This document shows positions 42,529-50,974 of a stretch of DNA of 64,000 nucleotides, one piece after another. This DNA comes from Roseovarius azorensis (GTDB lineage Bacteria; Pseudomonadota; Alphaproteobacteria; Rhodobacterales; Rhodobacteraceae). The position numbers were made by a program, and so were the translations under genes. The DNA is taken from assembly GCF_900109455.1 (NCBI RefSeq), contig NZ_FOAG01000011.1, forward strand, positions 56,945-120,944, in the 5' to 3' direction. Numbering within the stretch: the stretch's first letter is position 1; each line of letters opens with the position of its first letter. The notes beneath the pieces were generated by a model. The model had not been told where the DNA came from. It searched no databases and saw nothing but the letters and a program-made list of their open reading frames with translations.

Positions 42529-44190
42529 ATGGCCATTCTTGAATTCAAAGATGTCTGCAAGGGCTTTGGCACGGGGCTGGACCGCAAGGAGGTACTGAAA
42601 AACATCACCCTGTCGGTCGAACAGGGCGAATTTCTGGCAATCCTTGGCTTCTCCGGGACGGGCAAGACCACGCTGATCAACCAGATGGCAGGTCTTGCCC
42701 GGCCGGACAGCGGCGAGGTTCTGTTCAGAGGCAGGCCGATCACCGGGCCGGGGCCGGAACGGGGGATGGTGTTCCAGTCCTATTCGCTGATGCCCTGGCT
42801 GACGGTCGCGGGCAATATCGCGCTGGCAGTGGATGCGGTACATAAATCGGTCAGCCGGACCGCGCGCGCGGCGATGGTGGACAAGTTCATCGCCATGGTC
42901 GGCCTGTCCCACGCCAGGGGGCGACGCCCCGCGGAACTGTCCGGCGGCATGCGGCAGCGCGTCTCGGTCGCCCGTGCGCTTGCCATGAACCCCGAAGTCT
43001 TGCTGCTGGATGAACCGCTTTCGGCGCTGGACGCGCTGACGCGCGCCAATTTGCAGGACGAGATCACGCAAATCTGGCAGGCTGACCAGAAAACCGTGGT
43101 GCTGATCACCAATGATGTGGACGAGGCGATCCTGCTGGCTGACCGGATCATCCCGCTGAATCCTGACGGGACACTGGGCAAACACTTCAAGGTATCTATC
43201 ACCCGGCCGCGCGCCCGTACCGTGATGAATGGCGATCCCGTCTTCAAGAAACTGCGCGCGGATGTCACCAGATACCTGATGGATGCGGGGGTCGCCGCCA
43301 AGGTGGCGGAAACCCGCGCCTTGCCGCAGGTCACGCCCATTCACGGGGCGCCCAGGGCCTATGTCGAGGCCGCGAAGAGCCCGATCGAGGACAGGTATCT
43401 GGAATTCTCCCAACTGTCCAGGATCTATCCCACGCCCGAAGGCCCGCTGACCGTGGTGGACCGGTTCGACCTGAAGATGAAGAAGGGTGAATTTGTCAGC
43501 CTGATCGGTCATTCGGGCTGCGGCAAGTCCACGGTCCTGACCATGGCGGCCGGGCTGAACGACATTTCGGGTGGCGCAATCAAGCTGGACGGACGCGCGA
43601 TCGTGGGTGCTGATCCCGAACGCGCCGTCGTGTTTCAGTCGCCCAGCCTGTTTCCCTGGCTGACCGCCAGAGAAAACGTCGCCATCGGGGTGGACCGGGT
43701 TTACCCGCGCGCAAGCCGGGCCGAGCGGCAGGAGGTGGTGGAATACTATCTCGAACGTGTGGGCCTTGGTGGCGCCATGGACCGCATGGCGCAGGACATG
43801 TCGAATGGCATGAAACAGCGCGCGGGAATCGCCCGAGCCTTTGCCCTGAATCCCAGACTGCTGCTTCTGGACGAACCCTTCGGGATGCTCGACAGCCTGA
43901 CGCGCTGGGAACTGCAGGAAGTGCTTATGGAGGTCTGGTCACGTACTAGGGTGACCGCGATCTGTGTCACGCATGATGTGGACGAGGCCATCCTGCTGGC
44001 AGACCGTGTGGTGATGATGACCAACGGCCCGCGCGCGCGCATCGGCAAGATCGTCGATGTGGACCTGCCGCGCCCTCGCACCCGAAAAGCGCTGCTCGAA
44101 CATCCCGATTACTACAGCTACCGCACCGAAGTTCTCCGGTTTCTCGAAGATTGCAAACACGACGCACACAAGAAGAAGGAAGCCGCCTGA
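42529..44190 (+). CDS. nrtC: Nitrate ABC transporter ATPase, two fused ATPase domains
   Basis: 553 residues made of two ABC ATPase domains in tandem. Domain 1 has Walker A GFSGTGKTT (about residue 40), signature LSGGMRQR and Walker B VLLLDEPLSALD. Domain 2 has Walker A GHSGCGKST (about residue 325), signature MSNGMKQR and Walker B LLLLDEPFGMLD. Both look competent. In cyanobacteria these are separate proteins (NrtC, NrtD), and NrtC carries an extra solute-binding domain that is absent here. I start at ATG 42529; a GTG at 42520 overlapping the nrtB stop is an alternative. It overlaps nirB by 1 bp (TGATG). Confidence 0.9.
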   Translation: MAILEFKDVCKGFGTGLDRKEVLKNITLSVEQGEFLAILGFSGTGKTTLINQMAGLARPDSGEVLFRGRPITGPGPERGMVFQSYSLMPWLTVAGNIALAVDAVHKSVSRTARAAMVDKFIAMVGLSHARGRRPAELSGGMRQRVSVARALAMNPEVLLLDEPLSALDALTRANLQDEITQIWQADQKTVVLITNDVDEAILLADRIIPLNPDGTLGKHFKVSITRPRARTVMNGDPVFKKLRADVTRYLMDAGVAAKVAETRALPQVTPIHGAPRAYVEAAKSPIEDRYLEFSQLSRIYPTPEGPLTVVDRFDLKMKKGEFVSLIGHSGCGKSTVLTMAAGLNDISGGAIKLDGRAIVGADPERAVVFQSPSLFPWLTARENVAIGVDRVYPRASRAERQEVVEYYLERVGLGGAMDRMAQDMSNGMKQRAGIARAFALNPRLLLLDEPFGMLDSLTRWELQEVLMEVWSRTRVTAICVTHDVDEAILLADRVVMMTNGPRARIGKIVDVDLPRPRTRKALLEHPDYYSYRTEVLRFLEDCKHDAHKKKEAA

Positions 44191-46631
44191 TGAAAAAGAA
44201 GCTCGTCATTATCGGCGCGGGCATGGCCTCTGGCCGGGCTCTGGAGCATCTGCTGAGCGTCGACCCGCAGAGCTGGGACGTCACGCTGTTCAACGCTGAA
44301 CCACGCGGGAACTATAACCGCATCATGCTCTCGCCGGTTCTGTCGGGCGAGAAAACCTATGCTGAAATCGTCACCCATGACGACAATTGGTATGCGCGGC
44401 GGAATATCACCTGCCGCTTCGGCGAAAGCGTCGTGCGGATCGATCGTCACAACAAGGTCGTCCATTCCAGCAAAGGCAGCGCTCCCTATGACAAGCTGCT
44501 GATCGCCACGGGGTCGGCCCCGTTCATCATTCCGGTGGCCGGCAAGGATCTGCAGGGCGTCGTGACCTATCGCGACATGGACGACACGCAGGCGATGATA
44601 GACGCCTCGGCCAGGTCCGGCGGCAAGGCCGTGGTCATCGGCGGCGGTCTGCTGGGGCTGGAGGCGGCGGCCGGTCTGAGGCTGCGCGGAATGGAGGTCA
44701 CGGTCATTCATCTGATGGGTCACCTGATGGAGCGCCAACTTGACCCCGCCGCCGGTTATCTTCTGCAAAAGGATCTGGAGGCGCGTGGCCTCAGGGTTCA
44801 TTGCAAGGGCGCGACCAAGGCAATCCTCGGCAAGGACCGGGCCGAGGCGGTGCTGCTGGAGGATGGCACCGTATATGACGCCGATCTGGTCTGCATCGCC
44901 GTCGGTATCCGGCCCGAAACCCGGCTTGCAACCGATGCGGCGCTGGATGTCGGTCGCGGGATCACAGTCAACGATCAGATGCTGACATCCGATCCCGACA
45001 TTCTTGCCGTGGGTGAATGCGTGGAACATGACGGGCAGCTTTTTGGCCTTGTCGCACCGCTCTATGATCAGGCCAGGGTTGTGGCAAACACGCTGACTGG
45101 TCAGGAGGCGGCGTTCCGACCCGTGCAAACGGCGACCAGGCTGAAGGTTACGGGTGTTGATCTGTTCAGCGCGGGCGATTTCGCCGATGGGCCAGAGCGC
45201 GAGGATATCGTGTTCCGTGATCCGGCGCGCGGGGTCTACAAACGACTGGTCATAGAAAATGACCGGCTGATCGGCGCGGTCATGTATGGCGACACCGTCG
45301 ATGGGTCATGGTTCTCTGGCCTGATCAGGGACGGCACCGATATCGCGCCCATGCGTGACACGCTGATCTTTGGCCCCGCCTATCAGGGGGAAACCGGCAC
45401 GGATCCTCTGGCAGCCGTTGCAGCCTTGCCGTCTGACGCGGAAATCTGTGGCTGCAACGGCATCTGCAAAGGCGCCATTGTCACCGCTATCGAGGGCGGG
45501 GATACGACACTCGCCAGGATTCGTGCCACCACCACGGCCAGCGCGTCTTGCGGCACCTGCGCAGGGCTGGTGGAGCAGATTCTGGCCTGCACCCTGGGCG
45601 ATGCGTTCCAGTTACCCGCCGCGCAACCAATCTGCGGCTGCACTGACCTGACCCACGAGGACACCCGCCGCCTGATCAAGGCGCGCATCCTGACATCCAT
45701 GCCTGCGGTCATGCAGGAACTGGGTTGGAAAACATCCTGCGGATGCCACATCTGCCGCCCCGCGCTGAATTTCTACCTGCTGGCCGACTGGCCGCTGGAT
45801 TACACGGACGATCCGCAAAGCCGGTTCGTGAACGAGCGCAACCATGCCAATATCCAGAAGGACGGGACCTATTCGGTGGTCCCGCGGATGTGGGGCGGCA
45901 TGACCAATCCCCGCGAGTTGCGCGCCATTGCCGATGCCGCCGACAAATACGCAATCCCTGCGGTCAAGGTGACGGGTGGTCAGCGGATTGACCTGTTGGG
46001 CGTCAGGAAAGAGGATCTGCCTAACGTCTGGGCCGACCTGAACGCTGCCGGGCTGGTCTCAGGGCACGCCTATTCCAAGGGTCTGCGCACCGTCAAGACC
46101 TGCGTCGGCACCGATTTCTGCCGCTTCGGGACACAGGATTCGACCGGGCTGGGCATCAGGCTGGAAAAACGCCTTTGGGGATCATGGACACCGCACAAGG
46201 TCAAGCTGGCGGTATCGGGCTGTCCGCGCAACTGCGCTGAGGCCACCTGCAAGGATATCGGCATTGTCTGTGTCGATTCCGGTTTCGAGATCGGCGTCGG
46301 CGGTGCTGCGGGCATGGATCTGAAAGAGGTCGAACGCCTTGCCAAGGTCGCGACCGAGGCTGAAGCGATCGACCTGACCGTGGCTTTTTTCCAGCTTTAC
46401 CGCGAGCATGCGAAATACCTCGACCGGCCCTACAAATGGCTGGCCAAGGTAGGACTCGACTGGGTGCGCGCGCAGGTCGTGGACGATCCGGAAAACCGCG
46501 CCGCGCTGATCGAACGGTTCGATCTGTCGCAATCCCTCTATCAGCGCGACCCTTGGGCGGATCGCGCAACACCCAAGGCGCAGGCCGAATTCGCGCCGAT
46601 GGCAGATCTGACACAGGAGGCCGCCGAATGA
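44190..46631 (+). CDS. nirB: NAD(P)H-dependent nitrite reductase, large subunit NirB
   Basis: 813 residues. Order of domains: FAD/NAD(P)H oxidoreductase (IIGAGMASGRALEHL; VIGGGLLGLEAAAGL), BFD-like [2Fe-2S] clusters (CGCNGICKGAI ... CGTCAGL, then CGCTDLTHEDTRR ... CGCHICRP), and a sirohaem/[4Fe-4S] reductase domain with TCVGTDFCRFG and SGCPRNCAEATCKDIG supplying the cluster cysteines. It reduces nitrite to ammonium with NirD. The start at 44190 overlaps nrtC; the stop overlaps nirD (ATGA). Confidence 0.95.
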   Translation: MKKKLVIIGAGMASGRALEHLLSVDPQSWDVTLFNAEPRGNYNRIMLSPVLSGEKTYAEIVTHDDNWYARRNITCRFGESVVRIDRHNKVVHSSKGSAPYDKLLIATGSAPFIIPVAGKDLQGVVTYRDMDDTQAMIDASARSGGKAVVIGGGLLGLEAAAGLRLRGMEVTVIHLMGHLMERQLDPAAGYLLQKDLEARGLRVHCKGATKAILGKDRAEAVLLEDGTVYDADLVCIAVGIRPETRLATDAALDVGRGITVNDQMLTSDPDILAVGECVEHDGQLFGLVAPLYDQARVVANTLTGQEAAFRPVQTATRLKVTGVDLFSAGDFADGPEREDIVFRDPARGVYKRLVIENDRLIGAVMYGDTVDGSWFSGLIRDGTDIAPMRDTLIFGPAYQGETGTDPLAAVAALPSDAEICGCNGICKGAIVTAIEGGDTTLARIRATTTASASCGTCAGLVEQILACTLGDAFQLPAAQPICGCTDLTHEDTRRLIKARILTSMPAVMQELGWKTSCGCHICRPALNFYLLADWPLDYTDDPQSRFVNERNHANIQKDGTYSVVPRMWGGMTNPRELRAIADAADKYAIPAVKVTGGQRIDLLGVRKEDLPNVWADLNAAGLVSGHAYSKGLRTVKTCVGTDFCRFGTQDSTGLGIRLEKRLWGSWTPHKVKLAVSGCPRNCAEATCKDIGIVCVDSGFEIGVGGAAGMDLKEVERLAKVATEAEAIDLTVAFFQLYREHAKYLDRPYKWLAKVGLDWVRAQVVDDPENRAALIERFDLSQSLYQRDPWADRATPKAQAEFAPMADLTQEAAE

Positions 46632-46960
46632 ACTGGCTGGATATCGGCGCGCTGGATGACATCCCCCGACGCGGGGCGCGCGTGGTGAAAACCGCGCATG
46701 GCTGTGTGGCGATATTCCGCACCGGCGATGACCGGGTGTTCGCCATCGACGACCGTTGCCCGCACAAGGGCGGACCGCTGTCCGAAGGGATCGTGCATGG
46801 CCATATGGTGACCTGTCCGCTGCACAACCGGGTGTTCGCTCTGGAAACCGGGCTGGCGCAGGGTGCGGATGCCGGGGCAGTGACCACCTATCCCGCACGG
46901 ATCGAGGGCGGGCGCATTCTGCTCGACGCCCGGCGCCTGCTGCGAGGGCGTGCTGCATGA
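46628..46960 (+). CDS. nirD: Nitrite reductase small subunit NirD (Rieske-type)
   Basis: 110 residues with a Rieske fold and both cluster motifs, CPHKGGPL and CPLHNRVF, so it keeps the cysteine/histidine ligands that some NirD proteins have lost. It associates with NirB. ATG 46628 overlaps the nirB stop by 4 bp and its own stop overlaps nasA by 4 bp. Confidence 0.93.
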   Translation: MNWLDIGALDDIPRRGARVVKTAHGCVAIFRTGDDRVFAIDDRCPHKGGPLSEGIVHGHMVTCPLHNRVFALETGLAQGADAGAVTTYPARIEGGRILLDARRLLRGRAA

Positions 46961-49557
46961 CCGCCGTGCGCACCACCTGCCCCTATTGCGGTGTGGGCTG
47001 CGGTGTGCTGGTCACGCCGGACGGAAAGGGCGGGGCGCGGATCGAGGGCGACCCGGACCACCCGGCGAATTTCGGGCGGCTGTGTTCCAAGGGTACGGCA
47101 CTGGGTGAAACCCTGCGCCTCGCCGGGCGCATCCTGACTCCGCGGATTGGCGGCCAGGTTGCCACATGGGACGCGGCGCTCGATCTGGTGGCGGATCGCT
47201 TTCTTGCCGCGATCCGGGATCATGGTCCCGACAGCGTGGCCCTCTACCTTTCCGGTCAGATGCTGACCGAGGATTATTACGTCGCCAACAAACTGATCAA
47301 GGGCTATATCGGCACCGCCAATGTGGACACCAATTCACGCCTCTGCATGGCGTCCAGCGTAGCGGGGCACAGCCGAGCCTTTGGCACGGATACGGTGCCC
47401 GGCACCTATGAGGATCTGGATCAGGCCGATCTGGTCGTTCTGGTGGGATCGAATCTCGCCTGGTGCCACCCGGTGCTCTTTCAGCGACTGATGGCGGCAA
47501 AGGCGGCGCGCGGCACACGGATTGTCGTGGTTGATCCGCGCCGCACGACAACCTGTGACATTGCCGATCTGCATCTGGCCCTTGCGCCGGGGTCGGATGC
47601 CGCGCTGTTCAACGCGGCCCTTGTGGCGCTGGCTGATCGTGGCGCGGTGGACGATGCCTATATCGCGCAGCATCTCAGTGGATTCGAGGACGCATTGGCC
47701 GCCGCCCGCGCCTCTGATGGGTCGATGACAGGACTGGCGCCGGACGATCTGGCGGACTTTCTTGACTGGTATGTGACGACCGAGCGGGTGGTCACGATCT
47801 ATTCCCAGGGAATCAACCAGTCCGAAAGCGGCACCGACAAGGTCAACGCGATCCTGAATTGCCATCTGGCGACAGGCCGCATCGGTCGCCCTGGCATGGG
47901 TCCGTTCTCCGTCACCGGCCAGCCCAACGCGATGGGCGGGCGAGAGGTGGGCGGGCTGGCAAATATGTTGGCCTGCCATCTGGATATAGAAAACCCCGAT
48001 CACCGCGCCGCCGTGCAAGGCTTCTGGGACAGCCCGACCATGCCGGAGAAACCGGGCCTGAAAGCGGTCGAGATGTTTCAGGCCGTGGCCCAGGGGCGGA
48101 TCAGGGCGCTCTGGATCATCCACACCAACCCGGCCGCGTCGATGCCCGATGCAGATGCCGTGGCACGCGCAATCGAAGGTTGCGATTTCGTGGTGGTGAG
48201 CGATGTGACGCAGACCGATACCACTGCACTGGCGGATGTGATCATGCCCGCGACCGCATGGGGCGAGAAATCAGGCACTGTCACCAATTCCGACCGCACC
48301 ATCAGCCGCCAGCGGCCCTTCCTGCCCACACCGGGGCACGCGCGCGACGATTGGCGGATGATTGCAGATGTGGCCGGGCGCATGGGCTGGGGCGACGCCT
48401 TTGGCTGGGACAGTCCGGCGCAGATCTTTGCCGAGTATGCGCAGCTTTCCCGCCTTGCGGGCGATCTTGGGCGGGATTTTGACATCTCGGGTCTGGCCGG
48501 GGCCGATTACGACGCGTTGCCACCCACACGCTGGCCGGTCAGCGCGCGCCGGCAGGGCGGACGGTTCTTTGGCGCGGGGGGGTTCTTTACCCCGGATGCC
48601 CGCGCGCGGATGTTGCCGATCGCCCCGCGGCTGCCGGTTGCCGTAACCGGGCGGCGCTATCCGTTCCGGTTGAACACCGGCAGGGTGCGCGACCAGTGGC
48701 ATACGATGACACGCACCGCTCTTGCACCGCGCCTGAACCAGCATACCGCCGAGCCGTTTCTGGAAATCCACCCCAGGGATGCGGCGGATCTTGGTCTTGC
48801 GCCCGCGTGTCTGGCGCGTGTCATCAGCCCCCGTGGCCAGGCCATCCTGCGCATCGCGATCACGGACCGCGTTCAATGCGGGCAGGTCTTCGCACCGATG
48901 CACTGGACAGGCGAGACCGCACCCACGGGCCGCGTCGATGCCCTGGTCGCTGCCGTGACCGATCCGGTATCAGGCCAACCCGAAAGCAAGGCCTCGGTCG
49001 TGGACATCGCGCCTTTGAACCCGGCCTGGTACGGATTTGCCGTGTCGGTCGGGCCGCTGACGCCGGACGCCACTTACTGGGCGCGCGCGCGCCATGCAGG
49101 CGGATGGCGCGGCGAACTGGCCGGAATGGATGCCCCCGAGGATTGGGAGGGATATGCCCGTGCGCTCTTTGACCTGCCCGATGCCACCTGCCTGAGTGTC
49201 GAGGACCGCGTGCGCGGTACGCATCGACTGGCCTTCATGGAGGGCGGGCGCACATTGGCGGCGCTCTTTGCAGCATCGGAACCGATGCAACTGGCGCGCG
49301 GGCATCTGGCCGCGCAGGTCGGTCGGGCGGGCGCGACACTGCTGGCTGGCCGCCCCGGTGCCGGACAGACCGACCCCGGTCCAACTGTCTGTGCCTGCCT
49401 GAATGTGGGGCTGAACACGATCACGGCTGCGATTGCGATGCAGAACCTGACCACGGTTGAGCAGATTGGCGCTGCCTTGCAGGCAGGAACATCTTGCGGA
49501 TCATGCCGACCGGAACTGGCAACCCTGCTTGCTGCACGGCTGGAGGCTGCAGAATGA
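46957..49557 (+). CDS. nasA: Assimilatory nitrate reductase catalytic subunit NasA
   Basis: 866 residues. The N-terminal [4Fe-4S] site is TCPYCGVGCGVLV with a fourth cysteine in RLCSKGTALG; molybdopterin-binding segments follow (NSRLCMASSVAG with the cysteine ligand to Mo; VDPRRTTTCDIADL; QTDTTALADVIMPATAW), and a C-terminal BFD-like [2Fe-2S] domain with CACLNVGL and CGSCRPEL takes the electrons in. This architecture is that of the ferredoxin/flavodoxin- or NADH-coupled assimilatory enzyme reducing nitrate to nitrite. Start 46957 is inside the nirD stop (ATGA). Confidence 0.94.
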   Translation: MTAVRTTCPYCGVGCGVLVTPDGKGGARIEGDPDHPANFGRLCSKGTALGETLRLAGRILTPRIGGQVATWDAALDLVADRFLAAIRDHGPDSVALYLSGQMLTEDYYVANKLIKGYIGTANVDTNSRLCMASSVAGHSRAFGTDTVPGTYEDLDQADLVVLVGSNLAWCHPVLFQRLMAAKAARGTRIVVVDPRRTTTCDIADLHLALAPGSDAALFNAALVALADRGAVDDAYIAQHLSGFEDALAAARASDGSMTGLAPDDLADFLDWYVTTERVVTIYSQGINQSESGTDKVNAILNCHLATGRIGRPGMGPFSVTGQPNAMGGREVGGLANMLACHLDIENPDHRAAVQGFWDSPTMPEKPGLKAVEMFQAVAQGRIRALWIIHTNPAASMPDADAVARAIEGCDFVVVSDVTQTDTTALADVIMPATAWGEKSGTVTNSDRTISRQRPFLPTPGHARDDWRMIADVAGRMGWGDAFGWDSPAQIFAEYAQLSRLAGDLGRDFDISGLAGADYDALPPTRWPVSARRQGGRFFGAGGFFTPDARARMLPIAPRLPVAVTGRRYPFRLNTGRVRDQWHTMTRTALAPRLNQHTAEPFLEIHPRDAADLGLAPACLARVISPRGQAILRIAITDRVQCGQVFAPMHWTGETAPTGRVDALVAAVTDPVSGQPESKASVVDIAPLNPAWYGFAVSVGPLTPDATYWARARHAGGWRGELAGMDAPEDWEGYARALFDLPDATCLSVEDRVRGTHRLAFMEGGRTLAALFAASEPMQLARGHLAAQVGRAGATLLAGRPGAGQTDPGPTVCACLNVGLNTITAAIAMQNLTTVEQIGAALQAGTSCGSCRPELATLLAARLEAAE

Positions 49558-49677
49558 TCTTCGCGGCCCGCATCCACGTCACCGGCCGGCCGGCGGTGGG
49601 AACGCGCGCGATCACCAGCCGGAGTCGAGCAACTGCACGTTGTTCCTCACCGCCTGATTGCCAGAAGGAACCACACC

Positions 49678-50826
49678 ATGAATACCTTTCACATGTTCCT
49701 GCAAATGGCCGGGCGTCATGTCATCGTCGTGGGGGGCGGCGAACAGACCGCTCCTGCCATGACAAGGGAAGCGACCGCAGGGGTCAACGTCATGGATCGC
49801 CCCGCGCTTTGCAACGCTCTCGCCCCGCCCGGTGTGAACCGTGACCCCGCGATGGCGGAAATCCCGACCAGGGGCATGGCGTCAGGGCTCGCAAGGCGAA
49901 TCCGGACCGCCATGGGAACCTTGCCGAAGCTGGGGCTGAGTGATCTGGCCGTGTTGGCCGACCGCCTGCATCTGGAAGTGACCCGGTGCCCCTCCTGGCG
50001 CGATGGACGCTGTTTCCGGAATCAGGTGGTCAACAACACACCTGCCGCGGGCGGTACGGATCCGGTGCAAGGATCCATCGCGCTGGTCGGCGCAGGACCG
50101 GGTGCGGCAGACCTGCTTACCCTGCGCGCGCTGCGCCTGTTGCAAGAGGCCGATGTGATCTATCATGACCGACTGGTGGAACCCGCCGTTCTGGAACTGG
50201 CGCGCCGCGAGGCCGAGCGCGTATTCGTCGGAAAAGAGGTAGGCGCCTGCACCTGGCCGCAAGACCGGATCAATGCCGTGATCCTTGCTGCTGCCCGTCA
50301 GGGGCGCAGGGTCGTGCGCCTGAAATCGGGTGATCCCGGCATCTTCGGTCGCGCGACCGAAGAGCTGGACGCCGCCCGTGCCGCAGGCATCACCGTCGAG
50401 ATCGTGCCCGGCGTTACTGCCGCCAGCGCCGCCGCCGCAAGCCTTGGCCGCGGGCTGACCGAACGGGGCGCCACGGATCGGCTGCTGCTGGCGACTGCGA
50501 CCTGCAGACCGGGCGACCCCGACCCGGACTGGGCGACCATGCTGAAGCCCGGCACGACACTGGCGATCTACATGGGTGTTCGCAAGGCCCCAGAGTTCAC
50601 ACGGCAACTGCGCAACGCCGGCGTTCCCATGGGGCTGGAGGTCGAGATCGTCAGCCATGCCTCGACCGCGCGCGAGACCATCACGCGCTGCACCCTGTCC
50701 GCCCTTGCGCAGGCAATGGGCGACGGCAGGATCGACAATCCCGCAATCATCTTCATCCGCTGGGCAAAACGGGAAAACATGCTGCCACAGGCGGTGATCC
50801 GCACAGCGCTTCGCGCAGTGGACTGA
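49678..50826 (+). CDS. cysG: Siroheme synthase-like protein: shortened CysG-B module fused to uroporphyrin-III C-methyltransferase
   Basis: 382 residues. From ~132 on it is a full SUMT domain (GSIALVGAGPGAADLLTLRAL; VVRLKSGDPGIFGRATEE; VPGVTAASAAAASLG), the enzyme that methylates uroporphyrinogen III to precorrin-2. The first ~130 residues resemble the dehydrogenase/ferrochelatase part of CysG (FLQMAGRHVIVVGGGE; VNVMDRPALCN; LARRIRTAMGTLPK), but about 45-70 residues are missing from the middle of its Rossmann fold. The usual module is ~210 residues, so this half is probably inactive. It would feed sirohaem for NirB. AAGGAACC lies upstream of ATG 49678. Confidence 0.85.
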   Translation: MNTFHMFLQMAGRHVIVVGGGEQTAPAMTREATAGVNVMDRPALCNALAPPGVNRDPAMAEIPTRGMASGLARRIRTAMGTLPKLGLSDLAVLADRLHLEVTRCPSWRDGRCFRNQVVNNTPAAGGTDPVQGSIALVGAGPGAADLLTLRALRLLQEADVIYHDRLVEPAVLELARREAERVFVGKEVGACTWPQDRINAVILAAARQGRRVVRLKSGDPGIFGRATEELDAARAAGITVEIVPGVTAASAAAASLGRGLTERGATDRLLLATATCRPGDPDPDWATMLKPGTTLAIYMGVRKAPEFTRQLRNAGVPMGLEVEIVSHASTARETITRCTLSALAQAMGDGRIDNPAIIFIRWAKRENMLPQAVIRTALRAVD

Positions 50827-50974
50827 CCCCTTGCACCACTCCGGACTGGCAAACGCGTCTCGGACCGGGCGTGATCGGGCGACATCCGGGATGGCGGCAA
50901 AGAAATAAAATAAAACAGCAGCATTGACCACATCATGACGCAGAAAGCATAACGAAGAGGCGGGTCATATTTAC

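Noticed and set aside
49554..49844. Short frame starting MIFAARIHVTG in the gap after nasA
   Set aside because: Overlaps the nasA stop and runs into cysG in another frame with Arg/Ser-rich shadow composition; no ribosome-binding site.
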